10,075 bases of DNA from Mycoplasmataceae bacterium (GCA_017511585.1 JAFWJI010000065.1:1-10075), one strand, 5' to 3'. Shown: positions 1 through 8,770, counted from the first letter of the stretch. A program made the numbers and translations. The notes: a model not told the origin generated them from the letters alone.

Positions 1-1510
1 CACGATTATATGTTGTAAAAATTGCTACTGAATTGTATTTATTAATTGATTCAATAACTGCATCAATACTTTCAGTATCTAAATGATCTAAAGGTTGATC
101 AAAAATGATTGCATTTGAATCAATTAACATCATTCTTGAAAACATCAATCTAGCTTTTTCGCCACCAGAAAGATTTTTAACATTTTTAAAAACACTATCT
201 CCACTAAAAAGCATTTTCCCTAAAAAAGCTCTCATTCTTTGATCGGAAATATCTTTTCTTTCTTCTGTTTCATTTTCAATAGGTCACAAACGTAATCAAT
301 CAATCATTTGCATATCATCTTTAAAATAATCAGAATTATCAGAAGGAAAATATTCGGGTTTGATTGTTGAACCTCATTTAAATGAACCAGTAAATTTTCC
401 TTCTTTACCAGCTAATATTTCTAAAAATTTAGTTTTAGCAATATCATCTTCACCAATCAAAGCTAACTTATCACCTGGTTTTAGCGAAAAAGAAACATTA
501 TCAAATAATTGAACACCATTTACATCTTTATAACCTAAATTTTCAACTTCTAAAATTTGTTTACCAGGATTTTTATTTATTTCAAATCTAATAAAAGGAT
601 ATTTTCTAGTTGAAGGAATAATTTCTTCTAATTCTATTTTTTCTAATGCTTTTTTTCTAGAAGTTGCTTGTTTAGATTTAGAAGCATTTGCTGAAAAACG
701 AGCAATAAATGCTTTTAATTTTTCAATTTGATCTTGTTTTTTTAAATTTGATTGTTTTTGCAACTCAGCCATCAACTGAGATGATTCTTTTCAAAACGAA
801 TAATTCCCAGTAAACATTTTTGCTTTTCCAAAATCAATATCAACTATATTAGTACAAATTTCATCTAAAAAATCACTATCATGAGAAACAACTATTACTA
901 TCTTTTGGTAATCATTAATAAAATTAATTAATCACTTAATTGATTTAAGATCAAGATGGTTTGTTGGTTCGTCCATAATTAAAATATCTGGATTTCCAAA
1001 TAATGCTTTTGCTAATAGTACTTTAACTTTTTCGGTTGATTTTAAATCTTTCATTTGATATGAAAATTTTTCTTTAGGTATTCCTAATGCATTCAATAAA
1101 ACATGAGCATCATTTTCAGCATTTCATCCACCCATTTGACCAAATAATTCTTCTAATTCTGCAGCTCTTGCATAATCTTTTTCAGAAGAAGAAGGATCCA
1201 TATAAATTGCATTTTTTTCTTCTTGAATTTTACTTAATTTTTCATTACCTAAAATTACAAGTTCTGTAACATTATAATCATTATATTTAAAGTGATCTTG
1301 TTCTAATACTGAAATTCTTTGATTTTTTTCAACAAAAATACTACCAGAAGTTGGTTCTATTTCTCCTGAAAGTATTTTTAAAAATGTTGATTTACCAGCT
1401 CCATTTGCACCAATAATTCCATATGTATTTCCTTCTATAAATTTTAAATTTACATCTTGGAATAGTTTTTTATCTATAAATACTTTTGACAAATTTCTTA
1501 CTTCTATCAT
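1..1510 (-). CDS. ABC-F family ATPase, YbiT/YkpA type (3' end outside the window)
   Basis: Cytosolic ABC-F proteins have two ATPase domains and no membrane segment; many act on the ribosome in translation or antibiotic protection. 503 residues are visible and the Gram-positive YkpA type is about 540, so only the C-terminus is missing. NBD1 has Walker A GANGAGKST (34-42), Walker B ILIMDEPTNHLD (D180, E181) and switch H210. The inter-domain linker carries ARFSANASKSKQATSRKK, a strong YbiT/YkpA signature. NBD2 has an intact signature LSGGEK (447-452), but its Walker A is GEDDIAKTK (353-361), the catalytic Glu is Gln (IIFDQP, Q472) and the switch His is Tyr (TTYNR, Y501). The NBD1 signature is also degenerate (LKSTEK, 156-161). 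In-frame TGA codons are read as Trp. The start is the ATG at 1508-1510, which begins the family's usual MIEVRNLSK and follows an AAGGGG. The family is certain; the precise role is not. Confidence 0.95.
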
Positions 1511-1522
1511 ACTATTACAAAA

Positions 1523-1528
1523 CCCCTT
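1523..1528 (-). promoter_or_regulatory. Shine-Dalgarno sequence of the ABC-F gene
   Basis: AAGGGG on the minus strand lies 12 bases before the ATG at 1508-1510. The spacing is long, but this is the only purine-rich match, and a reading-frame extension upstream to 1552 has no such site. It supports the start chosen for the ABC-F protein. Confidence 0.55.
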
Positions 1529-1552
1529 AAATTTATCTTTGCATCTAAACAA

Positions 1553-1558
1553 AATATA
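1553..1558 (-). promoter_or_regulatory. candidate -10 element for the ABC-F gene
   Basis: TATATT on the minus strand lies 42 bases before the ABC-F start codon, which would give a leader of roughly 35 bases. No convincing -35 box is seen; mycoplasma promoters often rest mainly on the -10 element. In such A/T-rich DNA a match of this quality is expected by chance, so this is only a suggestion that ABC-F is transcribed separately from the toxin. Confidence 0.25.
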
Positions 1559-1574
1559 TAAATCTAATTTTACT

Positions 1575-1597
1575 TAATTATTTAAAATAAATAATTA
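1575..1597. repeat. A/T-only 10-bp inverted repeat between the toxin and ABC-F genes
   Basis: TAATTATTTA and TAAATAATTA form perfect 10-bp arms around the loop AAA, starting about 20 bases past the toxin stop codon. It could be a weak transcription end for the toxin message, but the minus strand shows no U-run after it. Chance formation is quite possible at this base composition. Confidence 0.3.
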
Positions 1598-1616
1598 TTT
1601 AAAAGATTTATTAATT

Positions 1617-3440
1617 TTAAATATCTGCTGTTTTGTTTATTCTAAATAATGCAACCGAATTTCTATCAACAGAAGAATTTACAGTATAAAATCCACCTCA
1701 TTTAGAACCACTAATTATTACTCTTAAATAATCATTTTCATGAAAAGAATTTATATTTCTAAAATTAATTCCTTTATCAGCATCTCAATTTATATTTTGA
1801 AAATATCATTGAAGCCTTTTGTCTTCAGTTGTTTTTAAATCATTTTTTATTCATCTAATCCAATCTCAATAAGAAGTAGTTCTTGCATTATACAAAGCAG
1901 ATACTTCTTCATTTTTGTCAATATAAATTATCTTGTATGTATTTAAATCATAAAAAAATGTATTTTGTAACATTTTTGATTCTTTTGATCAACCTGTTTC
2001 TGGAACAGGAACATAATTTTGATTATCTAAAAATCAAGATAAACCAATATCCACTAATTGAGTTCTAGGTCTTTGTTGTAAAAGGATGCATGAATCACAT
2101 CTATTTTTTGATAAAACTAAAAATAATTCTTCAAATCTATCTTGATCTTTTATTTTATCTGATATGTTTTTTAAATAAATTTTATTAGTTGTTTTTTCTC
2201 TAAAAAGAGAAAAATTCTTTATATCTATATTTTCAATTCTAAATAAAGTTTTTTGATTGTTTGAAAAAATTTTTTTTAATCTTCATTTTTGAGAATCATT
2301 ATTAGTAGAAGAAATTGAATAAGCTACTTTATAACGATTTTGATATCCAATATAAATAGGTGTTAAAGAATATGAAAATTCTTTTTGTGGACTTTTTCAA
2401 GTAAAATTTTGATACACATCATAAATAAAATTTGGACATTGATTAACATTTGAAATAATTTCTAATGTCGCTTCATTTGTTTTGGTAGTTAAATCATTTT
2501 TAAATGATAAAACAAATTCTTCATTTGTTTTTTCGCCAACTAAATACATTTTATTTTCAAAATGTTTTCGAAAAATAAAAGGTTTTTTAATTTCAGAATT
2601 GATTTTAAAACGTTTTGGTTGTTTTTCTTTATTATCAAAGTAACAATACATTTTTTCTATTTTCATTTGTTCAATTGATCTTTTATGTCTTTTAGAAGAG
2701 TGAAATTCAGGAGAACATGCAAAACCTAAAGATGCACTAACATCACCATCTGTGCTTGATTCAACTAATTCTGATGGTAATGAAACTGTTGAAGGAGTAT
2801 CATGTTGAGCACCTTCAGTATAAGCTAAATTATTTGCAAATGTATTTGCTTGAACAAAATTAGGATTGAAAATTTCTGGTTCATTAATTCTAGGCGTGTA
2901 ATAAACTGTATCCACTTGATGTCTAATATGATCAGGATTAATTCTTACAGAATCAACTCTTCATGCCGAACGAACTCTTTCTCTTGGAATATTTCCGACA
3001 TTAAATCATTCTCTTTGATAAGCAAACTCATGAAAAATAGCATCAACAGTATCAATCATTTGCTCTAAAATAGTTTCTTCAAAAGGACTAATTAAACCAG
3101 TTGCTATTCTTTGTTGATAAAAACTAGCTGTTCTAAGTGCGCTATATACATTTTCATCAGCTCTTATTTCATATAGATAATATTCCATGTCATCATCCAT
3201 TGGATTATTCATCATACTACCAAAAAATCTTATACTAGAATCTGGCGAATCAGAAGTCGAAATAATTCCTGATCTTCTTTGTTCAGGGATATCATCACCT
3301 AAAGAATAACCTAAAATGTGATCAAAAAAATTTCTGTTATTACCTCAAGTTTGAAAACCTTCTTCAAATATCACTTCGGGTGGTCTCGAATCTATTCTAT
3401 ACACAACTCCAGGACAACCATGTTCATTTCTATTTGGCAT
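1617..3440 (-). CDS. CARDS toxin homologue: mono-ADP-ribosyltransferase and vacuolating toxin
   Basis: 607 residues, close to the 591 of M. pneumoniae CARDS toxin (MPN372), and collinear with it by recollection. The CARDS family transfers ADP-ribose from NAD+ to host proteins through an N-terminal pertussis S1-like domain; the C-terminal half binds cells and vacuolates them. Shared blocks include VYRIDSRPPEVIFEEGF, RNFFDHIL, STSDSP, IRFFG, YEIRAD, FAYQREWF, RSAWRVD, RINEPEIFNP and, near the C-terminus, SYWDWIRWIKNDL and LRVIISGSKWGGFYT. The catalytic set is present: R15, H41, S61-T62-S63 and E144, matching CARDS R10, H36, S49-T50-S51 and E132. There is no signal peptide, as in CARDS. Cys242 and Cys266 flank a basic linker with KRHKR (254-258). 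I do not see the KELED motif recalled from CARDS. Nine or more TGA codons are read as Trp; the frame is open throughout. The start 20 bases after rpoD has only a weak ribosome site (AGTAAGAAA). Activity is inferred. Confidence 0.93.
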
Positions 3441-3460
3441 AATTTAGATTTCTTACTGGT

Positions 3461-5131
3461 TTAATTAATAAATTCTTTAATTTTTTTCATTTCTGATAAA
3501 GGTTGTTTTTTTAATTTACGCAAAATTTTTTGCTCTTGTTGTCTTACTTTGTCTTTTGAAGTTCCTAATTTTTTAGCAATTTCATCTAGAGTGTGAACCT
3601 TTATTTTATTTCCTTTGGCATCTTCTCCAATTCCATATCTCATTTGAATTATTGATTTTTCTTCTTCTGTTAAATTCTTATCAATCATTTTATTTAAAAT
3701 CTCTGATAATTGTTCTTGAGCAGCATAATCAACTGGACTTATGACATTATTGTCTTTTATAAAATCACTAATAGAAGAATCTTCTCCTTTTCCAATTGTT
3801 TTATCTAATGAAATTGGATCGATATTTATTCTTCTAATGTATCTAACTTTTTCTGTAGTAAAATCACCACCATATCTTTCGGCGATTTGTTCATCTGTTG
3901 GCATATTCCCTAATTCTTGTTGTAATTGTCTTCTTATTTTAATAATCTTATTAATTGTTTCTACCATGTGAACTGGAACTCTAATTGTTCTTGCTTGGTC
4001 AGCGACTGCTCTTGTAATTGCTTGACGTATTCATCAAGTTGCATATGTTGAAAATTTAAATCCTTTTCTTCAATCATATTTTTGAACAGCTTTCATAATT
4101 CCTGAATTACCTTCAGAAATTAAATCAATAAAAGACAATCCACGATTTTTATATTTTTTTGCATTATTTATAACAAGTCTTAAATTATGTTTAATTAATT
4201 GATCTCTTGCTTATTTTCCTTTTCTTCCTTCTTGTTCAGCATCTTTTGCTAATTGCAATTCTTCTTCTGCTGATAATAAATTACCATATTTACCAATTCA
4301 TCTCATATATCATTTAACAATATCATTTGTTTCAGATAATTTATTTTTTAGATCAGAAGATTGGATTTTTCTATTTTCTTTAGAAAAACTTGTATTTTCA
4401 ACTAAACTTGAATAATCTTCAAAAACAAACTCATTATTTTCGTCTTTTTCACCTTCTTCTTCATCGTATTCTTCAGTTTCTTCTTCATATGAATCATCAT
4501 AATAGTAATTTTCATCATCGCCATTATAATCTTCTAATTCATCATTATGTGAAAATTGATTAATAATTTCTGTATCATAGGATGAATCATCATTTTCAAA
4601 TTCCATTGTTAATTCACCAGAATCTAAATCTTCCTTTTTATTAAATTTTTCATTGCTTATTTGTTTAAAAATCTCTTTTTCATCAACATAATCATTTAAA
4701 TCATTTTCAATATCATCACTCATTAATTTTTTTAACATTAAATGTTGAAAAATTTCATCTATTTCTTCTGAAATATCTATTTTCTTTTTATCAAATAATT
4801 GCATAACTTCCATTTGAGAAAGAGATTTTTTTTCAGGGTTTTTTTTCTGTTTTTTTTCTAATTCTTTTTTAACAATGTTAATAATTAATGCAATATTTTT
4901 GTTTTCAATATCATCAAAATTTTCTTCTAAAAAACCAAATTCATTATCTAAATCATAATCTTTTGTATTTTTCTTTGTTGTTTTTTTGGCACTTATTTTA
5001 CTTTTAGAAGATGTTGTTTTTTTGGGTGTTGGTTTTGATACTGGTTTTTTTTCTGTTTTTTTCTTAGTTAAAGTTGATGATTTTTTTTGTTCATCTAATT
5101 TTGATTTTTTTGTTTTTGATGTTGAAGCCAT
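3461..5131 (-). CDS. rpoD: primary RNA polymerase sigma factor (sigma-70/RpoD), with an in-frame TAA at codon 307
   Basis: Directs RNA polymerase to the -10 and -35 promoter elements. 556 codons excluding the final stop. Residues 1-60 are a Lys/Thr/Ser-rich tail and 60-285 a poorly conserved, strongly acidic part. Region 1.2 follows ([20 protein letters not shown]), then 2.1-2.2 ([34 protein letters not shown]), 2.3-2.4 ([20 protein letters not shown], 361-380), region 3 ([14 protein letters not shown]) and the region 4.2 helix-turn-helix ([20 protein letters not shown], 514-533). Codon 307 is TAA, giving [21 protein letters not shown], with the same frame continuing on both sides; if real it removes all core-binding and DNA-binding regions. 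A sequence error or a strain mutation is likelier than loss of an essential factor. The start ATG overlaps the dnaG stop and follows AAAGGA at 9 bases. Identity certain; integrity uncertain. Confidence 0.93.
4211..4213 (-). other. in-frame TAA stop inside rpoD
   Basis: Minus strand reads AAA GGA AAA TAA GCA AGA GAT, that is GK-stop-ARD. It falls in the variable joint between sigma regions 1.2 and 2.1. TAA is a genuine stop in this organism, since it ends four other genes here. No frameshift is needed: both flanks are in one frame. One base change from TAT/TAC (Tyr), AAA, GAA, CAA, TTA or TCA would explain it. The purine-rich AAGGAAAA just before the stop is followed by no ATG in frame until 4094-4096. 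Confidence 0.85.
4826..4857 (-). repeat. three A8 tracts within rpoD
   Basis: Three runs of eight A on the coding strand (4826-4833, 4839-4846, 4850-4857) encode part of the lysine-rich stretch [10 protein letters not shown] in the N-terminal half of the sigma factor. They keep the frame in this sequence. Such tracts are slippage-prone in replication, transcription and sequencing. Confidence 0.6.
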
Positions 5132-5133
5132 TA
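5129..5133 (-). promoter_or_regulatory. dnaG stop/rpoD start overlap (TAATG)
   Basis: The dnaG TAA (5131-5133) and the rpoD ATG (5129-5131) share one A. The rpoD ribosome site AAAGGA (5141-5146) therefore lies inside the last dnaG codons, 9 bases before the ATG. This arrangement usually couples translation of the second gene to the first, and it fixes the rpoD start. Confidence 0.85.
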
Positions 5134-6858
5134 TTTTTTATCCTTTCTCTTAGATAATAAATCTAACTTTGTTTTTAACAATTCTTTACGTTGAATATCA
5201 TTAGACGTTTTTTTCATTAAATTGTTAATATCTAATAATTTTCTTTGATTAGATTCTTCTTTAGTTCTTAAAACCAATTCATTAAAAGAAGCTTTATTTT
5301 GTGCTAACGATTCTTTAGAACTAAATTTTTTTTGATTATTTTCTAAAAAAATAATTGTTTCTTTTGATAAATTTTGTTTTGATTCAAAATAATTTTTTAT
5401 ATCTTTATAAATTTTTTTATACTTAGCTTCTGGTCAATAAATATCATCTATATTTAATAAACCTATAAATGATGGGTTTTTTCAAATAGATATTAATAAT
5501 TTGACTGTATTTAATGAATTATCAAATCTCTTTTTGGATAAAGAATCATTAACAACATTAACCTCATTTTCTATTTGTTTAAATTTTACCAAATTTAAAT
5601 CAAAATAGCTAGTAATTAATTTTTTATCAATTTCTAATTTTTGAGAAAGTTTATCAATAATTTCTAATTTAATAAATTGATCATTGGTTTTTACAAAATA
5701 TGATAATTCAATAATTGATTTTTTAATATTTTCATAATCATTTTTGGAAACATCTTTAAAAAAACATCAAATTATATAATCAACCATTTTGATTTTTGAA
5801 GATAAAATATTTAATATTTTTTGTTGGCCATTTTCTTCATTAATAATTTGATCAGCATCTTTAGAATATTTATTTTCTAAAATAAAAGCATTAATTCCAT
5901 TTTTTAAAAATTCTTTAACAATTGATAAAGTAGCTTTTATTCCTGCTTGATCATTGTCTAAAAAAATTAATATTTCTTTATGATTTTTTAACTTTTTAAT
6001 AATTTCAGAAGATAATGATGTCCCCATTAAAGCAACAACATTATTAAATCCAATTTTTGAAAAAGATATAACATCCATAAATCCTTCAACTATGATTAAA
6101 TCTTCATACTTTTTGGCATTATTGTAGTTATAAATTATTGATGATTTTTTAAAAATTAATGATTCTTTGGAATTAATATATTTAGGTGCTTCTATATTTT
6201 CTAAAACTTTTCTTCCGCTAAAAGCTACAACATTATTTTCTTCATCAAAAATAGGGAAAACCAATCTTTTATTAAAAAAAGGTCTTGTTCCATTTTCATT
6301 TAATAATGATGCATTAATTAAAACTGATTTTTCATTTGATTTTTTTTCTAATTGTTCAATATAATTTTTTTCTTCTAAAGAAGGTGCATATCCTAATTTA
6401 AATTGATTAATTTGTTCTTTTGTAAGTTTTCTTTTTTTTATAAATTCCAAAATATCATTATCTTCTTCTATAAAAATATTTAAAAAATAATTAAATAAAT
6501 CAGAAGCATCACTTGAAGCTTTTAATAGTTTTTTTTCTAATTCTGAATATTCTCTTTTATTATGAAAAAAATGTCTATAATTATCTACTTCTTCACCTGA
6601 TGCTTTTAATAAAAATTCTATTGCTTGATTTCAATCAAATTTTTGTGATCACATTAAATAATCTAAAGCATCTCCACCATGATCGCAAACAAAACATTTA
6701 TAAATTTGTTTTTTGGGATTAACAAATAAAGAAGGGCTACTATCTAAATGAACATTACATGTTGTTTTAAAAGAGGTTCCTGATTTATTTAAAGTTGCAA
6801 AAGATGAAACAATATTAACAATATCTACTTTTTTTACAATATCATTAATACTTTTCAT
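5131..6858 (-). CDS. dnaG: DNA primase DnaG
   Basis: Makes RNA primers for replication and works with the replicative helicase. 575 residues. The N-terminal CHC2-type zinc finger is visible (C34, H37, C55, C58 in TTCNVH and YKCFVCDHGGDALDYL). The catalytic core follows, with KRLVFPIFD (about 197-205) and the TOPRIM acidic residues E258 and D262 (EGFMDVIS), then D301 and D303 (FLDNDQAG). From about residue 365 onward the sequence is a helical, Lys/Glu/Leu-rich region corresponding to the helicase-interaction domain, where conservation is low in mycoplasmas. Several TGA codons (Trp) break the standard-code frame, including one near 5767-5769 that could mislead an annotator into ending the gene there; the true stop is the TAA at 5131-5133. 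The start ATG at 6856-6858 has a perfect TAGGAGG before it. It lies between glyS and rpoD, as in other pneumoniae-group mycoplasmas. Confidence 0.96.
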
Positions 6859-6863
6859 TCTAA

Positions 6864-6870
6864 CCTCCTA
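6864..6870 (-). promoter_or_regulatory. dnaG Shine-Dalgarno sequence, fused with the glyS stop codon
   Basis: TAGGAGG on the minus strand; its first three bases are the glyS TAG stop (6868-6870). It lies 5 bases before the dnaG ATG. It is the strongest ribosome site in the window and ties dnaG translation closely to termination on glyS. Confidence 0.85.
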
Positions 6871-8247
6871 TTTTGTGTTGGAATTTTTATTTATATAATC
6901 AATTATTTGATCAATTTTAATTCTTTCTTGTTTCATGGTATCTCTATTTCTAATAGTAACTGAATTATCAATATCAGAATCATAATCATAAGTTATGCAT
7001 CAAAAAGTACCTATTGCATCTTGGCGACGATATCTTTTCCCAATTGAACCTGATTCATCAAAATTTGTTTCAATATCGTTTTCATTTAAATATTCCATTA
7101 TTTTTTTTGATTGTAATGATTGAGCTTTAACAAGTGGTAAAACACATACTTTGTATGGACATAATTTATAATCTAATTTCATGATAATTCTAGAATCTTT
7201 TTGATCAATTTGTTCAATACAGAAAGAATCAACAATTATTGCTAACATTAAACGATCAACACCAACAGATGGTTCGATAACATAAGGAATTATTGTTTGA
7301 TTTGATTCTTGATCAAAATACTTTAGTTCAATATCTGAAAACTTATTATGAGCCTTTAAATCAAAATCAGTTCTATTAGCAATTCCCATTAATTCTCCTC
7401 AACCAAATGGAAATTCAAATTCAATATCAGTTGTTGCTTTTGCATAATGAGCTAGTTCATCTTCAGAATGAATTCTTAATCTAATCGATTCTTTATTTAT
7501 TCCTAAATCTAAAATAAAATTTTTAGATTTTTCTACATAATATTTATAAGCGTTTTCATCATCATTTGGAAAAGTAAAATATTCTAATTCCATTTGTTCA
7601 AATTCTCTAGTTCGAAAAATAAAGTTTCCAGGTGTTACTTCATTTCGAAATGATTTTCCTATTTGTCCAATACCAAAAGGTAATTTCAAACGCATTGCTC
7701 TTTGAACATTATTAAAATTAATAAAAATACCTTGAGCTGTTTCAGGTCTTAAATATAATTGATTTTTTGTTTGTTCTACAACTCCTTGCGCAGTTTTAAA
7801 CATAAGATTAAAATGTTTAATTTCTGTTCAATCTGTTTTGCTATTATCATATTCTTTAACATTTTCTTTGATTCAATTTTCTAATTCTTTATCAGTTAAT
7901 GAACTAGAATTTTGATTTGTAATTTCTTCATAAATATGATCTGCACGATATCTTTTATTATTAATTTTATTTTCAATTAAAGGGTCTGCAAAATTTTGTA
8001 AATGTCCTGAAGATTGTCAAACCTTAGAATTTAAAATCACTTTTGAATCAAATCCGACATTTTTAGACTCTAAAGTGATAAATTTTTTTCATCAATTTTT
8101 TTTAATATTATTTATCAATAAAATACCCAAAGGTCCATAATCTCAAGTATTTGACAATCCACCATAAATTTCAGATGATTGAAAAACAAAACCAAATGTT
8201 TTTAAATGGTTTATTATTTCATTCATATCTTTATCTTTATTTTTCAT
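6868..8247 (-). CDS. glyS: glycyl-tRNA synthetase (alpha2 class II type)
   Basis: Attaches glycine to tRNA-Gly. 459 residues, typical for the single-chain dimeric form found in mycoplasmas and Gram-positives, not the alpha2beta2 form. Class II motifs are clear: an N-terminal [18 protein letters not shown], then [13 protein letters not shown] (about 166-178), motif 2 [20 protein letters not shown] (199-218) with the following MELEYF, and motif 3 [13 protein letters not shown] (325-337, R332). The C-terminal anticodon-binding domain begins near [15 protein letters not shown] and ends with the usual [23 protein letters not shown] codons are Trp. The ATG at 8245-8247 is chosen as the first in frame after greA, 29 bases downstream of it; no good Shine-Dalgarno sequence precedes it, and an in-frame ATG seven codons later (8224-8226) is a possible alternative. 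The symbol follows mycoplasma usage; glyQS is also used. Confidence 0.96.
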
Positions 8248-8276
8248 ATTTTAAATTAATAAAAATTGATTAAACT

Positions 8277-8750
8277 CTATTTAATATCTAGTATTTCAAC
8301 TTCGTATTTTATAGGAGCTTCAACCATTACAACATCACCTTTAGTTTTTCCGATTAAAGCTGTTGCTAAAGGAGACTTATTTGATATTTTATTTTCAAAA
8401 GGATCTGTTTCATAAGTAGAAACGATTGAATATGTTTCTTTTTCATTAGAAAATTTATTTTTTAAAACAACAATAGAACCAATTGAAACTATATCTTTTT
8501 TATAAGCTTTTATTTCTTGAGCATTTTCTAATGTAGTTTCAATTTCTAAAATTCGATCTTCAATTAAAGCTTGCTTATCTCTAGCAGCATCATATTCTGC
8601 ATTTTCTGAAAGATCCCCTTGAGCTCTAGCATCTTTAATTTCTTGAATTACCTCTGGTCTTTTAACCTCTATAAGAATTTTTAATTCATCTCTTAATTCT
8701 TTAATAGCTTCTTTTGTTAATAAAATTTTTGAATCATCATTAATTGACAT
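8277..8750 (-). CDS. greA: transcription elongation factor GreA
   Basis: Rescues backtracked RNA polymerase by inserting a coiled coil into the secondary channel and stimulating cleavage of the RNA 3' end. 157 residues, the normal family length (about 158). The N-terminal coiled coil runs from about 12 to 77, with the conserved tip GDLSENAEYDAARDKQ (45-60). Its acidic D46 and E49 match the catalytic pair D41/E44 of E. coli GreA. The C-terminal FKBP-like domain includes SPLATALIGKTKGDVV and ends YEVEILDIK. No Trp codon is present, so the standard-code frame is uninterrupted. The start ATG at 8748-8750 follows AAGGGGG at 5 bases. It is preceded by a hairpin after serS and followed by glyS; it is likely the first gene of the compact cluster. 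Confidence 0.97.
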   Translation of the reverse strand: MSINDDSKILLTKEAIKELRDELKILIEVKRPEVIQEIKDARAQGDLSENAEYDAARDKQALIEDRILEIETTLENAQEIKAYKKDIVSIGSIVVLKNKFSNEKETYSIVSTYETDPFENKISNKSPLATALIGKTKGDVVMVEAPIKYEVEILDIK

Positions 8751-8755
8751 ATGAA

Positions 8756-8762
8756 CCCCCTT
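8756..8762 (-). promoter_or_regulatory. Shine-Dalgarno sequence of greA
   Basis: AAGGGGG on the minus strand, 5 bases before the greA ATG. The G-rich run resembles the AAGGGG before the ABC-F gene and stands out in A/T-rich surroundings. Confidence 0.7.
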
Positions 8763-8770
8763 AAAATAGA

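Noticed and set aside
1087..1269. Short plus-strand frame of 60 codons
   Set aside because: It lies wholly inside the ABC-F gene on the other strand, is low complexity (His/Leu/Phe), and has no ribosome site or family resemblance. The plus-strand frames at 1883-2068, 2850-3068, 3741-3971, 6167-6364 and 6513-6722 are rejected for the same reasons.
1511..1552. Upstream start for the ABC-F protein (14 extra residues)
   Set aside because: The extra residues (MFRCKDKFKGFCNS) have no counterpart in the family, and the AAGGGG ribosome site favours the ATG at 1508-1510.
2397..3215. Toxin as a broken gene in several pieces
   Set aside because: The breaks are all TGA codons at positions where Trp is expected. 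With code 4 the frame is open from 3440 to the TAA at 1617.
5131..5766. Apparent separate gene or empty stretch between rpoD and dnaG
   Set aside because: Reading the TGA at 5767-5769 as Trp continues dnaG in the same frame without a stop to the TAA at 5131-5133. It is the DnaG C-terminal domain.
6868..8247. TGA-split pieces as separate small genes in glyS
   Set aside because: Class II motifs 1 to 3 and the anticodon domain lie in order in one frame once TGA is read as Trp.
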